Assembly (NCBI RefSeq): GCF_007828955.1 | Contig: NZ_VIVR01000001.1 | Coordinates: 4,898,001-4,962,000 of the forward strand | Source of the DNA: Kitasatospora atroaurantiaca | GTDB taxonomy: Bacteria > Actinomycetota > Actinomycetes > Streptomycetales > Streptomycetaceae | Direction of reading: 5' to 3' | Length of the DNA stretch: 64,000 nt | Part shown: positions 23,521 through 31,499 of the stretch, piece after piece | Layout of the letters: the number at the start of each line of letters is the position of its first letter | Numbering within the stretch: position 1 is the stretch's first letter | Translations under genes and position numbers: made by a program | The notes under the pieces: model-generated | What the model saw: only the letters and a program-made list of their open reading frames with translations | Database searches by the model: none | What the model was told of the DNA's origin: nothing

Positions 23521-23982
23521 ATGAGCGACGAGACTGCGGCCGAGGAGGCCTTCCTGGCTGTGGAGCGCGAGGTCGCGCTGCTGTTCCGGCGGGGGCGGGC
23601 GCGGGCCGGTGACATGTCCCGGCGGGTGCACCCGCAGCTGGAGGGTGTCGCGTACAGCATGCTCGGGTTCATCGAGGAGTCCGGCCGGGTGCGGTCGACC
23701 GACATCGGCCTGCACTTCGGTGTGGGCAAGGCCACCATCAGCCGGCAGATCAAGGTGCTGGAGGGGCTGGGTCTGGTGGCCCGCGAGGTGGACCCGCTGG
23801 ACCGCCGCTCCTCGCTGGTCTCGCTCACCCCGGACGGCGCGGCGCGGTTCCTGCGCGCCCGGGACGGGCGGATGGCGCGGTTCCGTGCGCTGATGGCCAC
23901 CTGGGAGACGGCGGACGTGGAGCAGTTCGCCGACCTGCTGCAGCGCTTCAACGAGCTGACCGGCGAGCCCGTCGACGCCTGA
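23521..23982 (+). CDS. MarR-family transcriptional regulator
   Basis: A 153-residue winged-helix regulator: dimerisation helices at both ends and the DNA-binding core RSTDIGLHFGVGKATISRQIKVLEGLGLV, then the wing DPLDRRSSLVSLTPDG. It is divergent from a DUF3533 membrane gene and followed 107 bases later by a multidrug-efflux gene preceded by two palindromic sites, so it may control both. The ribosome site is weak, and the transcript may have little or no leader. Confidence 0.9.
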   Translation: MSDETAAEEAFLAVEREVALLFRRGRARAGDMSRRVHPQLEGVAYSMLGFIEESGRVRSTDIGLHFGVGKATISRQIKVLEGLGLVAREVDPLDRRSSLVSLTPDGAARFLRARDGRMARFRALMATWETADVEQFADLLQRFNELTGEPVDA

Positions 23983-24022
23983 GCGAGGCCTGCAGCCCAG
24001 GCTTTACTTCGACTTGAAGAAT

Positions 24023-24066
24023 GTTGCCTAAGTCAACTATCTCGTTTTATGGTTGCCCAAGGCAAC
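24023..24066 (+). promoter_or_regulatory. Twin operator palindromes upstream of the efflux gene
   Basis: Two 15-base near-identical palindromes, GTTGCCTAAGTCAAC (24023-24037) and GTTGCCCAAGGCAAC (24052-24066), with centres 29 bases apart. The second is a perfect inverted repeat around CAA. They end 23 bases before the MFS start codon, as expected for a repressor covering the promoter. Confidence 0.6.
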
Positions 24067-24089
24067 GAAATTCAAGCCGAAGGACCCAG

Positions 24090-25646
24090 ATGACCGACAC
24101 GCCGACCGCCCCCATGACCCATCGTCAAGTACTCGAAGCCCTGTCCGGTCTGCTCCTCGGCCTGTTCGTGGCGGTGCTCTCCTCGACCGTCGTCTCCAAC
24201 GCCCTGCCCCGCATCCTCACCGACCTGCACGGCGGCGAGTCGGCGTACACCTGGGTGATCACCGCCGCGCTGCTCTCGCTCACCGCGTCCACCCCGATCT
24301 GGGGCAAGCTCTCCGACCTGGTCAGCAAGAAGCTGCTGGTCCAGATCGCGCTGGTGATCTACATCGCCTCGTCCGCGCTGGCCGGCCTCTCGCAGAACGC
24401 CGGGCAGCTGATCGCCTGCCGCGTTCTGCAGGGCATCGGCGCCGGCGGGGTGACCGCGCTCGCCCAGATCTGCCTGGCCGCGATGGTCCCGCCGCGCGAA
24501 CGCGGACGGTACAGCGGCTACTTCGGCGCGGTCTTCGCGCTGGCCACCATCGGCGGCCCGCTGATCGGCGGCGTCATCGTGGACACGAGCTGGCTCGGCT
24601 GGCGCTGGTGCTTCTACGTCGGGATCCCGTTCTCGCTGATCGCCATCGCCGTCCTGCAGCGCACCCTCCACCTGCCCGTGGTGAAGCGGAAGGCGAAGAT
24701 CGACTACCTCGGCGCGCTGCTGATCACCGCCTCCGTCAGCCTGCTGATGATCTGGATCAGTCTGGCCGGCAAGAACTACGACTGGCTCTCCTGGCAGACC
24801 GGCGCCATGGTCGGCGGCGGCCTCGCGCTGGCCGCGCTCTTCGTGCTCGCCGAGCGCCGGGCCGCCGAGCCGATCGTCCCGCCGGCCCTCTTCCGCCACC
24901 GCACCGTGACCCTCGCCGCCATCGCCAGCGTGCTGATCGGCGTCGGGATGTACGGCGCGACCACCTTCCTCAGCCAGTACTTCCAGCTGGCCCGGGAGAA
25001 GTCGCCGACCATGGCGGGCATCCTGACGCTGCCGATGATCCTGGGCCTGGCCGTTTCCTCCACCGTGGCCGGGAAGCTGATCACCAAGTACGGCCGCTGG
25101 AAGGGCTACCTGGTGGCGGGCACCTTCATGCTCGCGCTCGGCTTCGGCCTGCTCGGCGCGGTGCGGGACGACACCTCGTACGGGCTGCTGGCGCTCTACA
25201 TGGCGGCGACCGGCATCGGCCTCGGGCTGACCATGCAGAACCTGGTGCTCGCGGTGCAGAACACCGTGCCCCGCCACGAGCTCGGCGCCGCCAGCTCGAC
25301 GGTCACCTTCTTCCGCACCATGGGCGGGGCGATGGGCGTCTCGGCGCTCGGCGCCCTGCTGTCCGACCGGGTCACCCGCTACCTGACCGAGAACCTGGCG
25401 GCCGCCCGCCTCCCGGCCACGGGCGGGAGCCTCGGCGGGGGCGAGATCCCGGACCTGCACAAGCTGCCCGCGCCGCTCGTCCCACTGGTCACCGACGCCT
25501 TCGGGCACGGGGTGGCGACGGTGTTCCTGGTGGCCGCGCCCTTCGCGCTGCTGGCCTTCCTGGTGGTGCTGCTGATCCGCGAGGTGCCGCTGCGCACCGT
25601 CCAGGACGTGCCGGCGGAGCGGTCGCCGGAGCTGGTCAAGGACTGA
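24090..25646 (+). CDS. MFS multidrug efflux transporter (DHA2-like, 14 helices)
   Basis: A 518-residue proton-driven exporter of the drug:H+ antiporter group. Early helix VAVLSSTVVSNALPRI, motif A GKLSDLVSKK, helix-5 region GPLIGGVIVDTSW, and about 14 hydrophobic segments. The start at 24090 (MTDTPTAP) has AAGGA five bases upstream; the longer frame starts inside the operator. The tail is short and hydrophilic. The MarR gene upstream and the twin palindromes suggest drug-inducible repression. A 23-base-pair bidirectional terminator follows. Confidence 0.92.
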   Translation: MTDTPTAPMTHRQVLEALSGLLLGLFVAVLSSTVVSNALPRILTDLHGGESAYTWVITAALLSLTASTPIWGKLSDLVSKKLLVQIALVIYIASSALAGLSQNAGQLIACRVLQGIGAGGVTALAQICLAAMVPPRERGRYSGYFGAVFALATIGGPLIGGVIVDTSWLGWRWCFYVGIPFSLIAIAVLQRTLHLPVVKRKAKIDYLGALLITASVSLLMIWISLAGKNYDWLSWQTGAMVGGGLALAALFVLAERRAAEPIVPPALFRHRTVTLAAIASVLIGVGMYGATTFLSQYFQLAREKSPTMAGILTLPMILGLAVSSTVAGKLITKYGRWKGYLVAGTFMLALGFGLLGAVRDDTSYGLLALYMAATGIGLGLTMQNLVLAVQNTVPRHELGAASSTVTFFRTMGGAMGVSALGALLSDRVTRYLTENLAAARLPATGGSLGGGEIPDLHKLPAPLVPLVTDAFGHGVATVFLVAAPFALLAFLVVLLIREVPLRTVQDVPAERSPELVKD

Positions 25647-25653
25647 CGTACGG

Positions 25654-25704
25654 CTACGCCGAGAGGGCCGTGAAGCTCAGCGCTTCACGGCCCTCTCGGC
25701 GTAG
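25654..25704. terminator. Very long bidirectional terminator hairpin
   Basis: A perfect 23-base-pair stem (arms 25654-25676 and 25682-25704, loop TCAGC) between the convergent MFS and small membrane-protein genes; the left arm begins CTACGCCGAGAGGGCCGTG. Confidence 0.85.
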
Positions 25705-25712
25705 GTGCGGGG

Positions 25713-25955
25713 TCAGCCCGCGATGAGCGAGAGCCCGTACAGCACGACGCCCGCGCAGGCGGCGAAGCAGACGGACGCGCCGGCCAGGGCCAGGTTGCCC
25801 TTGCCCGCGCCGTCGATGCCGGCCTTGTTGGCCTCCAGCGCCGCCTCGCGGCGGGAGAGGGCCAGGATGCCGAGGGCGAAGACCGCGACGGTGGCGACGG
25901 TGATGACGAAGCTGAAGCCGGCGGTCTGGGCCAGGGCGTTCCACTTGATGGTCAT
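25713..25955 (-). CDS. Small two-helix membrane protein next to PiT
   Basis: An 80-residue protein with two membrane helices (FSFVITVATVAVFALGILAL and LALAGASVCFAACAGVVLY) joined by a charged loop. The start at 25955 has AAGGA six bases upstream. It lies 17 bases after the PiT phosphate transporter on the same strand and is surely co-transcribed. I recall a similar small gene paired with pit genes in Streptomyces, but its function is unknown; it might be a subunit or stabiliser of the transporter. Confidence 0.85.
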   Translation of the reverse strand: MTIKWNALAQTAGFSFVITVATVAVFALGILALSRREAALEANKAGIDGAGKGNLALAGASVCFAACAGVVLYGLSLIAG

Positions 25956-25972
25956 GGGTGATCCTTCCGGGC

Positions 25973-27145
25973 TCAGGCCGCGACGGTGGTCGAGGCGGGG
26001 GTGGGGGTCAGCGGGGCCGGGACGGGGGTGACCTCGACCGGGGTGACCTCGTTGACGTTGCCCGCGTGCACCGGCTGGCGGCGGGAGATGACCCACATCG
26101 CGCCCGAGCCGATCACCAGCGCGGCGCCGACCAGTGCGACACCCCAGGCACCCTGGTCCGCCAGGAAGGCGGCCGCGCCGGCCACCGTGGCGGCGGCGGG
26201 CAGGGTCAGGCCCCAGGTGTAGACCATGCGGCGGGCCAGGCTCCACTGCACCTGCTTCTTGGGGCCGCCGAGGCCGGCGCCCATGATGCCGCCCGAGCAG
26301 ACCTGGGTGGTCGACAGGCCGTAGCCCATGTGCGAGGAGGTCAGGATGACCGTCGCGGCCGCGGTCTCCGAGGAGAAGCCCTGCGGCGGCTGGATGTCGA
26401 CCAGGCCCTTGCCCATGGAGCGGATGATCCGCCAGCCGCCCATGTAGGTGCCGAGCGCGATCGCCGCACCGGCGCTGACGATGACCCAGGTGGGGGGCAG
26501 CGCATGCTTGGGCAGGGCGCCGACCGAGACCAGGGTCAGGGTGATGATGCCCATGGTCTTCTGCGCGTCGTTGGTGCCGTGGGCGAGCGAGATCAGCGAG
26601 GCCGAGAAGACCTGGCCGGTCTTGAAGCCCTTGTTGGTGGTCGCCTCGCGCCCGTTGCGGGTGAGCCGGTACGCCAGCTTGGTGGCGCCCCAGGCGGCCA
26701 GGCCGGCCACGATCGGGGAGGCGACGGCCGGGATGAGGATCTTGGAGAGCACGACGGCGAAGTTCACGCCGTGCAGTCCGACGCCGACGACGGTGGCACC
26801 GATCAGGCCGCCGTACAGCGCGTGCGAGGAGCTGGAGGGCAGACCCCGGAGCCAGGTGAGCAGGTTCCAGAGGATGGCGCCGGCCAACGCCGCGAAGATG
26901 ATCGACGGTTGGAGGCCCGCCTTCTCGTTGACGATGCCGCCCGAGATGGTGGTGGCGACCTTCACGGAGAGGAAGGCGCCCGCGAAGTTGAGGACTGCGG
27001 CGACGGTGACCGCGACCTTGGGCTTGAAGGCCCCCGTGGCGATGGAGGTGGCCATCGCGTTGGCGGTGTCGTGGAACCCGTTGGTGAAGTCGAAGGCGAG
27101 CGCCGTGATGATCACAACGGCCACCAGGAACGTGATGTGTTCCAT
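25973..27145 (-). CDS. PiT-family low-affinity inorganic phosphate transporter
   Basis: A 390-residue membrane transporter importing phosphate (as metal-phosphate) with protons. It carries the duplicated PiT signature: FTNGFHDTANAMAT (near residue 20) and LAHGTNDAQKTMG in the second half, with about ten helices, and a cytoplasmic tail rich in Pro, Thr and Val. The start is the ATG at 27145; a TTG two codons earlier is less likely. A PHO-box-like repeat lies 60 to 81 bases upstream, so PhoP control under phosphate limitation is expected, as for pit genes in S. coelicolor. Confidence 0.94.
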   Translation of the reverse strand: MEHITFLVAVVIITALAFDFTNGFHDTANAMATSIATGAFKPKVAVTVAAVLNFAGAFLSVKVATTISGGIVNEKAGLQPSIIFAALAGAILWNLLTWLRGLPSSSSHALYGGLIGATVVGVGLHGVNFAVVLSKILIPAVASPIVAGLAAWGATKLAYRLTRNGREATTNKGFKTGQVFSASLISLAHGTNDAQKTMGIITLTLVSVGALPKHALPPTWVIVSAGAAIALGTYMGGWRIIRSMGKGLVDIQPPQGFSSETAAATVILTSSHMGYGLSTTQVCSGGIMGAGLGGPKKQVQWSLARRMVYTWGLTLPAAATVAGAAAFLADQGAWGVALVGAALVIGSGAMWVISRRQPVHAGNVNEVTPVEVTPVPAPLTPTPASTTVAA

Positions 27146-27204
27146 ACCCAAACAATCGTCGTAGTTGTCGGACTGACGTTGGTGTCACGGGCGACCGTAG
27201 GGAC

Positions 27205-27226
27205 GGTTGGTGAACGGAAGGTGAAC
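27205..27226 (-). promoter_or_regulatory. PHO-box-like direct repeat upstream of the phosphate transporter
   Basis: On the minus strand: GTTCACCTTCC followed directly by GTTCACCAACC, two 11-base units fitting the Streptomyces PHO box core GTTCACC. A third, degenerate unit (GTCCCTACGGT) may follow. It is 60 to 81 bases before the start codon and points the same way as the gene. Confidence 0.7.
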
Positions 27227-27239
27227 TGGATCGGGATTC

Positions 27240-27526
27240 GCGGTTCGGATGGTGTCGTGAGGGTTGCGTGGAAACTGTGAAACCGTGGAGATTGAGCCCT
27301 TGAGCTGGCTGTTTGTCCGCTATGGTCCGCTTTGGTGCTGGTTTGTTGAGACCTGTCTCACAGTGCGTCTGAGACCGGGCTGAGAATTCGTCAGCCCTGG
27401 GGGATACCCCCTGTCTGGAGCCCGGCCCGCCATGGCAGGATCAAGCGGTAACGCCAGGCATTGAAGCAATCCGGCGGGGCCGGCAGTGAGACCTCCGGCA
27501 GCGCCGGCACAGGGGAGGGCGGGCCG
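27240..27526 (+). promoter_or_regulatory. Possible structured leader upstream of the NlpC/P60 gene
   Basis: Contains a direct repeat TCCGCTATGG / TCCGCTTTGG (27316-27335), then inverted repeats GTCTCA-N9-TGAGAC (27355-27375), GGGCTGA-N7-TCAGCCC (27377-27397) and a short GGGGG-ATA-CCCCC hairpin right after. Peptidoglycan-hydrolase genes in actinomycetes often have regulatory leaders, including c-di-AMP (ydaO) switches, but I do not find the ydaO conserved elements here. Function is open. Confidence 0.4.
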
Positions 27527-28993
27527 ATGGGGGCTGCACAGCGGGTCGAGGCGAGCGGCGTGAGGCCATGGGTGCGGGCTGCTCTGCGCTGCGGAGCGGT
27601 GCTGGCGGTGGCCGCCCTCTCGCTCCCGTTCGCGGGCGCCGCGTACGCCGCCCCTTCCACGCCCGAGCCCACCATCAAGGTCGCTCCCGGCGCCGACCCG
27701 CTCGCCGACGCCAAGGCCACCCTCGGCCCGATGCTCGACCGCCTGCACCAGCTCTACCAGGAGGCCGAGGCCGCCACCGAGCAGTACAACGCGACGGTCG
27801 CCAGGCTCGCCCAGCAGCAGGCCGCCGTCACCGAGCTTCGCGGCCGGCTCGCCCGCCAGCAGGCCGCCGTCGAGGCGGGCACCGACCTCGCCTCCCAGCT
27901 GGCCGCCGCGCAGTACCGCAACGGCAACGCCTCCGAGTACGCCGACCTGCTGCTCGCCAAGGACCCCTACGAGGCCGTCACCATCGCCGAGCTCCTGGCC
28001 GCCGCCGGGCGCTCGCAGTCGGCCTTCCTGGACCGGCTCAAGGCCGACCGGGAGTCGCTGACCGGCCTGAAGCAGCAGGCCGAGCAGGCCCTCGCCCAGG
28101 CCCAGGCCCTGGCCGCCCAGCAGGAGCTGGCCAAGACCGACGTGGCCAAGCGGCTGGCGGCGGTCGAGGACATGGTCGGCTCGCTCACCGGAGCCCAGCG
28201 CAGCGAGCTCGAGCAGCTGGAGAAGCAGCAGGCCGACGAGGCGCAGCTGGCCTTCCTCGCCTCGGGCGCCCTCGGCAAGGGCGAGCGCACGCCCTCGCAG
28301 GCCGGGCGCAAGGCGGTCGCGTACGCGCTGGCGCAGCTCGGCAAGGACTACGTCTGGGGCGGCGCCGGGCCGGACGTCTTCGACTGCTCCGGGCTCACCT
28401 CCCAGGCCTGGCTGCACGCGGGGAAGCCGATCCCGCGCACCAGCCAGGAGCAGTGGGCGGAGCTCAAGCACGTCCCGCTGAACCAGCTGCGCCCGGGCGA
28501 CCTGGTGGTCTACTTCGGCGGTGCCACGCACATCGCGATGTACATCGGCGGCGGTCTGGTGGTGGTCGCGCCGCACACCGGCGCGGTGGTGAAGGTCGCG
28601 CCGATCGGGGCCCTGCCGATCCTCGGCGCCGTCCGCCCGGACCCGGAGTCGGGTGCGGACGACAAGGGCGGTAGCTGGAAGGTGCCGGAGATCCCCAAGG
28701 GGTCGGACGGAGCGACCCCGATCCAGCCCTCGAAGCCGACCACGCTGCCGACGCCTCCCGCGCCCACCAACCCGCCCACGCCGACGGCGCCGCCGACCAC
28801 TCAGCCGCCGACCACCGCGCCGCCGGTCACCCCGACCGCGCCGGGTACGCCCAGCACCCCGGGCACGCCCACCGGCACGGGGTCGCCGTCCGCCTCGGCC
28901 TCCACGTCGGCCTCCACGTCGAGCTCGGCTTCCACCTCAAGCTCGGCCTCGGTCTCCGCCTCCTCGGACCCGGACCGCTCCGGCCGGGGCTGA
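27527..28993 (+). CDS. Secreted NlpC/P60 peptidoglycan endopeptidase (RipA-like)
   Basis: A 488-residue exported cell-wall hydrolase. It has a Sec signal peptide ending AGAAYA (cut near residue 41), a coiled coil of about 200 residues rich in Ala, Gln and Glu, then the NlpC/P60 domain with catalytic Cys287 (FDCSGLTSQ), His335 (THIAMYIG) and a third polar residue, His350 (APHTG). A ~110-residue Pro/Thr then Ser/Ala-rich tail follows, probably spanning or binding the wall. It should cut peptide stems in peptidoglycan, with the coiled coil as autoinhibitory arm. GGAGGG lies seven bases before the ATG at 27527. It stands alone behind a possibly structured leader. Confidence 0.93.
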   Translation: MGAAQRVEASGVRPWVRAALRCGAVLAVAALSLPFAGAAYAAPSTPEPTIKVAPGADPLADAKATLGPMLDRLHQLYQEAEAATEQYNATVARLAQQQAAVTELRGRLARQQAAVEAGTDLASQLAAAQYRNGNASEYADLLLAKDPYEAVTIAELLAAAGRSQSAFLDRLKADRESLTGLKQQAEQALAQAQALAAQQELAKTDVAKRLAAVEDMVGSLTGAQRSELEQLEKQQADEAQLAFLASGALGKGERTPSQAGRKAVAYALAQLGKDYVWGGAGPDVFDCSGLTSQAWLHAGKPIPRTSQEQWAELKHVPLNQLRPGDLVVYFGGATHIAMYIGGGLVVVAPHTGAVVKVAPIGALPILGAVRPDPESGADDKGGSWKVPEIPKGSDGATPIQPSKPTTLPTPPAPTNPPTPTAPPTTQPPTTAPPVTPTAPGTPSTPGTPTGTGSPSASASTSASTSSSASTSSSASVSASSDPDRSGRG

Positions 28994-29044
28994 CCCCCAG
29001 CAGGACCGGGCCGGAGCCGGTTCGCCTGCAGGTAGGGGCACCCC

Positions 29045-29113
29045 AGGGGGCGCGGGGAACTGCGCGAGGTCGGAAGGCACCGGCCTGCCGCCTCGCGCAT
29101 TCCCCGCGCCCCT
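29045..29113. repeat. Palindromic intergenic element, copy E
   Basis: Arms 29045-29069 and 29091-29113; 23 pairs with one bulged base on each side, between the convergent NlpC and molybdoenzyme genes. The flank TTGTGGTTGGCCCGCTGCC after it matches the other copies. Confidence 0.8.
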
Positions 29114-29137
29114 TGTGGTTGGCCCGCTGCCCTACCT

Positions 29138-31420
29138 TCACACCCCGCTGTCGGCCTCGAAGCGCACCACGACGGCCTTGGAGGTCGGCGTGTTGCTGAC
29201 GTCCGCCGTGGAGTCCAGCGGCACCAGCACGTTGGTCTCCGGGTAGTACGCGGCCGCGCCGCCCCGGGCCACCGGGTAGTGCACCACCTTGAAGTGCGGC
29301 GCCCGGCGCTCCACGCCGTCCCGCCACTCGCTCACCAGGTCGACGTACGAGTCCTCGGCGAGCCCGAGCTCCGCGGCGTCGGCCGGGTTCACCAGGACCA
29401 CCCGCCGGCCGCCGGTGATGCCGCGGTAGCGGTCGTCCAGGCCGTAGATGGTGGTGTTGTACTGGTCGTGCGAGCGCAGCGTCTGCAGCAGCAGCCGGCC
29501 CGCCGGGACCTCGGGGGCGGTCAGCGGGTTGACGGTGAAGTTGGCCTTCCCGGTGGCGGTCGGGAAGGTGCGGCTGTCGCGCGGGCCGTGCGGCAGGGCG
29601 AAGCCGCCGGGCTTGCGCACCTTGGTGTTGAAGTCCTCGAAGCCCGGCACCACCCGGGCGATCCGGTCGCGGATGCTGTCGTAGGAGTCGGCGAACTCCT
29701 CCCACGGCACGGTGTTCTCGGGCCCCAGCGAGGCCCGGGCCAGCCGGCAGACGATCGCCACCTCGGAGAGCAGCTCCCGGCTCGGCGGCCGCAGCCCGCC
29801 GCGCGAGGAGTGCACCATGCCCATCGAGTCCTCGACGCTGACGAACTGGTCGCCCTTGGCCGTCCGGTCCTTGTCGGTACGGCCCAGTGTCGGCAGGATC
29901 AGCGCCCGGGCGCCGGTGATCACGTGCGAGCGGTTGAGCTTGGTGGAGACGTGCACGGTGAGCCGGCAGCGGCGCATCGCGGCCTCGGTGACCTCGGTGT
30001 CCGGGGTGGCCGCGACGAAGTTGCCGCCCATCGCGAAGAAGACCTTGACCTTGCCGTCGCGCATCGCCCGGATGGTGTCCACCGAGTCGTAGCCGTGCTC
30101 GCGCGGCGGCTCGAAGTCGAACTCCTTGGCCAGCGCGTCCAGGAAGGCCGCGCTCGGGCGCTCGAAGATCCCCATCGTGCGGTCGCCCTGCACGTTGCTG
30201 TGCCCGCGCACCGGGCAGACGCCGGCGCCCGGCCGGCCCACGTTGCCGCGCAGCAGCAGGAAGTTGACGACCTCGCGGATGGTCGGGACAGCGTGCTTGT
30301 GCTGGGTCAGGCCCATCGCCCAGCAGACGATGATCTTGTCCGAGGCCAGGACGAGCCGCGCCAGCTCCTCGATCTGCTCGTACGGCAGGCCGGTGGCCGC
30401 CAGCACGGCCTCGCGGTCGGTGGAACCGGCCTCGGCGGCGAACTCCTCGAAGCCCAGGCAGTGCTCGTCGATGAAGGCGCGGTCGACGCCGTCCTCGGCC
30501 TGCAGGATCAGCTGGTTCAGCGCGCGGAACAGCGCGAGGTCGCCGCCGAGCCGGATCTGCAGGAAGAGGTCGGTGAGCTTGGTGCCGTGGCCCACCAGGC
30601 CGCGGGCGTTCTGCGGGTTCTTGAACCGTTCGAGCCCGGCCTCCGGCAGCGGGTTGACGCTGACGATCTTCGCGCCGGCCCGCTTGGCGCGCTCCAGGGC
30701 GGAGAGCATCCGGGGGTGGTTGGTGCCCGGGTTCTGGCCGGCCACGATGATCAGGTCGGCCTGGTACAGGTCCTTGAGGCTGACGCTGCCCTTGCCCACG
30801 CCCAGGGTCTCCACCAGCGCGGAGCCGGAGGACTCGTGGCACATGTTCGAGCAGTCGGGGAGGTTGTTGGTGCCGAGCTGCCGGGCGAACAGCTGGTACG
30901 CGAAGGCGGCCTCGTTGCTGGTCCGGCCCGAGGTGTAGAAGGCGGCGCCGTCGGGGGTGTCCAGCGCCGTGAGCTCATCGGCGACGATCGCGAAGGCGCG
31001 GTCCCAGGAGACCGGGACGTAGTGGGAGGCACCCTCGTCCAGCAGCATCGGCTCGGTCAGCCGGCCCTGCTGGCCGAGCCAGTACCCGGAGCGCTCGGCC
31101 AGCTCGGCCACCGGGTGGGCGGCGAAGAACTCGGCGGTGATCCGGCGCTCGGTGGCCTCCTCGGCGACGGCCTTGGCGCCGTTTTCGCAGAACTCGGCGG
31201 TGTGCGTCTTGCCGGGCTCCGGCCAGGCGCACCCCGGACAGTCGAAGCCGTCCGGCTGGTTGACCTTGAGCAGGGTGGACAGCGTCCGCCGGGCCCCCAT
31301 CTGCTCCCCGGCCATCCGCAGGCTGTGCCCGATGGCGGGCAGACCGGCCGCCGCGTGCTGGGGCTCTCCCACCCGGGGCGCGTCCTGCGCCGGGTCACTC
31401 TGCGGGGCCTGCTTGGCCAT
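29138..31420 (-). CDS. FdhF/YdeP-family molybdopterin oxidoreductase
   Basis: A 760-residue molybdoenzyme related to formate dehydrogenase alpha subunits. N-terminal DCPGCAWP (Cys61, Cys64) marks the altered iron-sulfur region of the YdeP group. SGRTSNEAAFAYQLFAR, DCSNMCHESSG (position of the molybdenum ligand loop), GQNPGTNHPR and RGHSNVQGDRTMG form the cofactor-binding domains, and the C-terminal barrel has HDQYNTTIYG. AGGAGGTG lies seven bases before the ATG at 31420. No partner subunit or chaperone is adjacent, so it probably works alone in the cytoplasm. The substrate is unknown; E. coli YdeP has been linked to acid resistance. Confidence 0.92.
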   Translation of the reverse strand: MAKQAPQSDPAQDAPRVGEPQHAAAGLPAIGHSLRMAGEQMGARRTLSTLLKVNQPDGFDCPGCAWPEPGKTHTAEFCENGAKAVAEEATERRITAEFFAAHPVAELAERSGYWLGQQGRLTEPMLLDEGASHYVPVSWDRAFAIVADELTALDTPDGAAFYTSGRTSNEAAFAYQLFARQLGTNNLPDCSNMCHESSGSALVETLGVGKGSVSLKDLYQADLIIVAGQNPGTNHPRMLSALERAKRAGAKIVSVNPLPEAGLERFKNPQNARGLVGHGTKLTDLFLQIRLGGDLALFRALNQLILQAEDGVDRAFIDEHCLGFEEFAAEAGSTDREAVLAATGLPYEQIEELARLVLASDKIIVCWAMGLTQHKHAVPTIREVVNFLLLRGNVGRPGAGVCPVRGHSNVQGDRTMGIFERPSAAFLDALAKEFDFEPPREHGYDSVDTIRAMRDGKVKVFFAMGGNFVAATPDTEVTEAAMRRCRLTVHVSTKLNRSHVITGARALILPTLGRTDKDRTAKGDQFVSVEDSMGMVHSSRGGLRPPSRELLSEVAIVCRLARASLGPENTVPWEEFADSYDSIRDRIARVVPGFEDFNTKVRKPGGFALPHGPRDSRTFPTATGKANFTVNPLTAPEVPAGRLLLQTLRSHDQYNTTIYGLDDRYRGITGGRRVVLVNPADAAELGLAEDSYVDLVSEWRDGVERRAPHFKVVHYPVARGGAAAYYPETNVLVPLDSTADVSNTPTSKAVVVRFEADSGV

Positions 31421-31499
31421 GACCGCCCACCTCCTGCTTCTCGGGGCCACGCGCCGTTGCCGGCCCTGCGCCCAATCCTGTCACCTGCGGACGGACCGG

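Noticed and set aside
24021..24089. Earlier ATG for the first efflux gene
   Set aside because: It lies inside the twin operator, lacks a ribosome site, and would add 23 residues unlike the family.
27240..27526. ydaO (c-di-AMP) riboswitch before the NlpC/P60 gene
   Set aside because: Expected from gene type, but the conserved ydaO sequence blocks are not found; only generic hairpins are visible.
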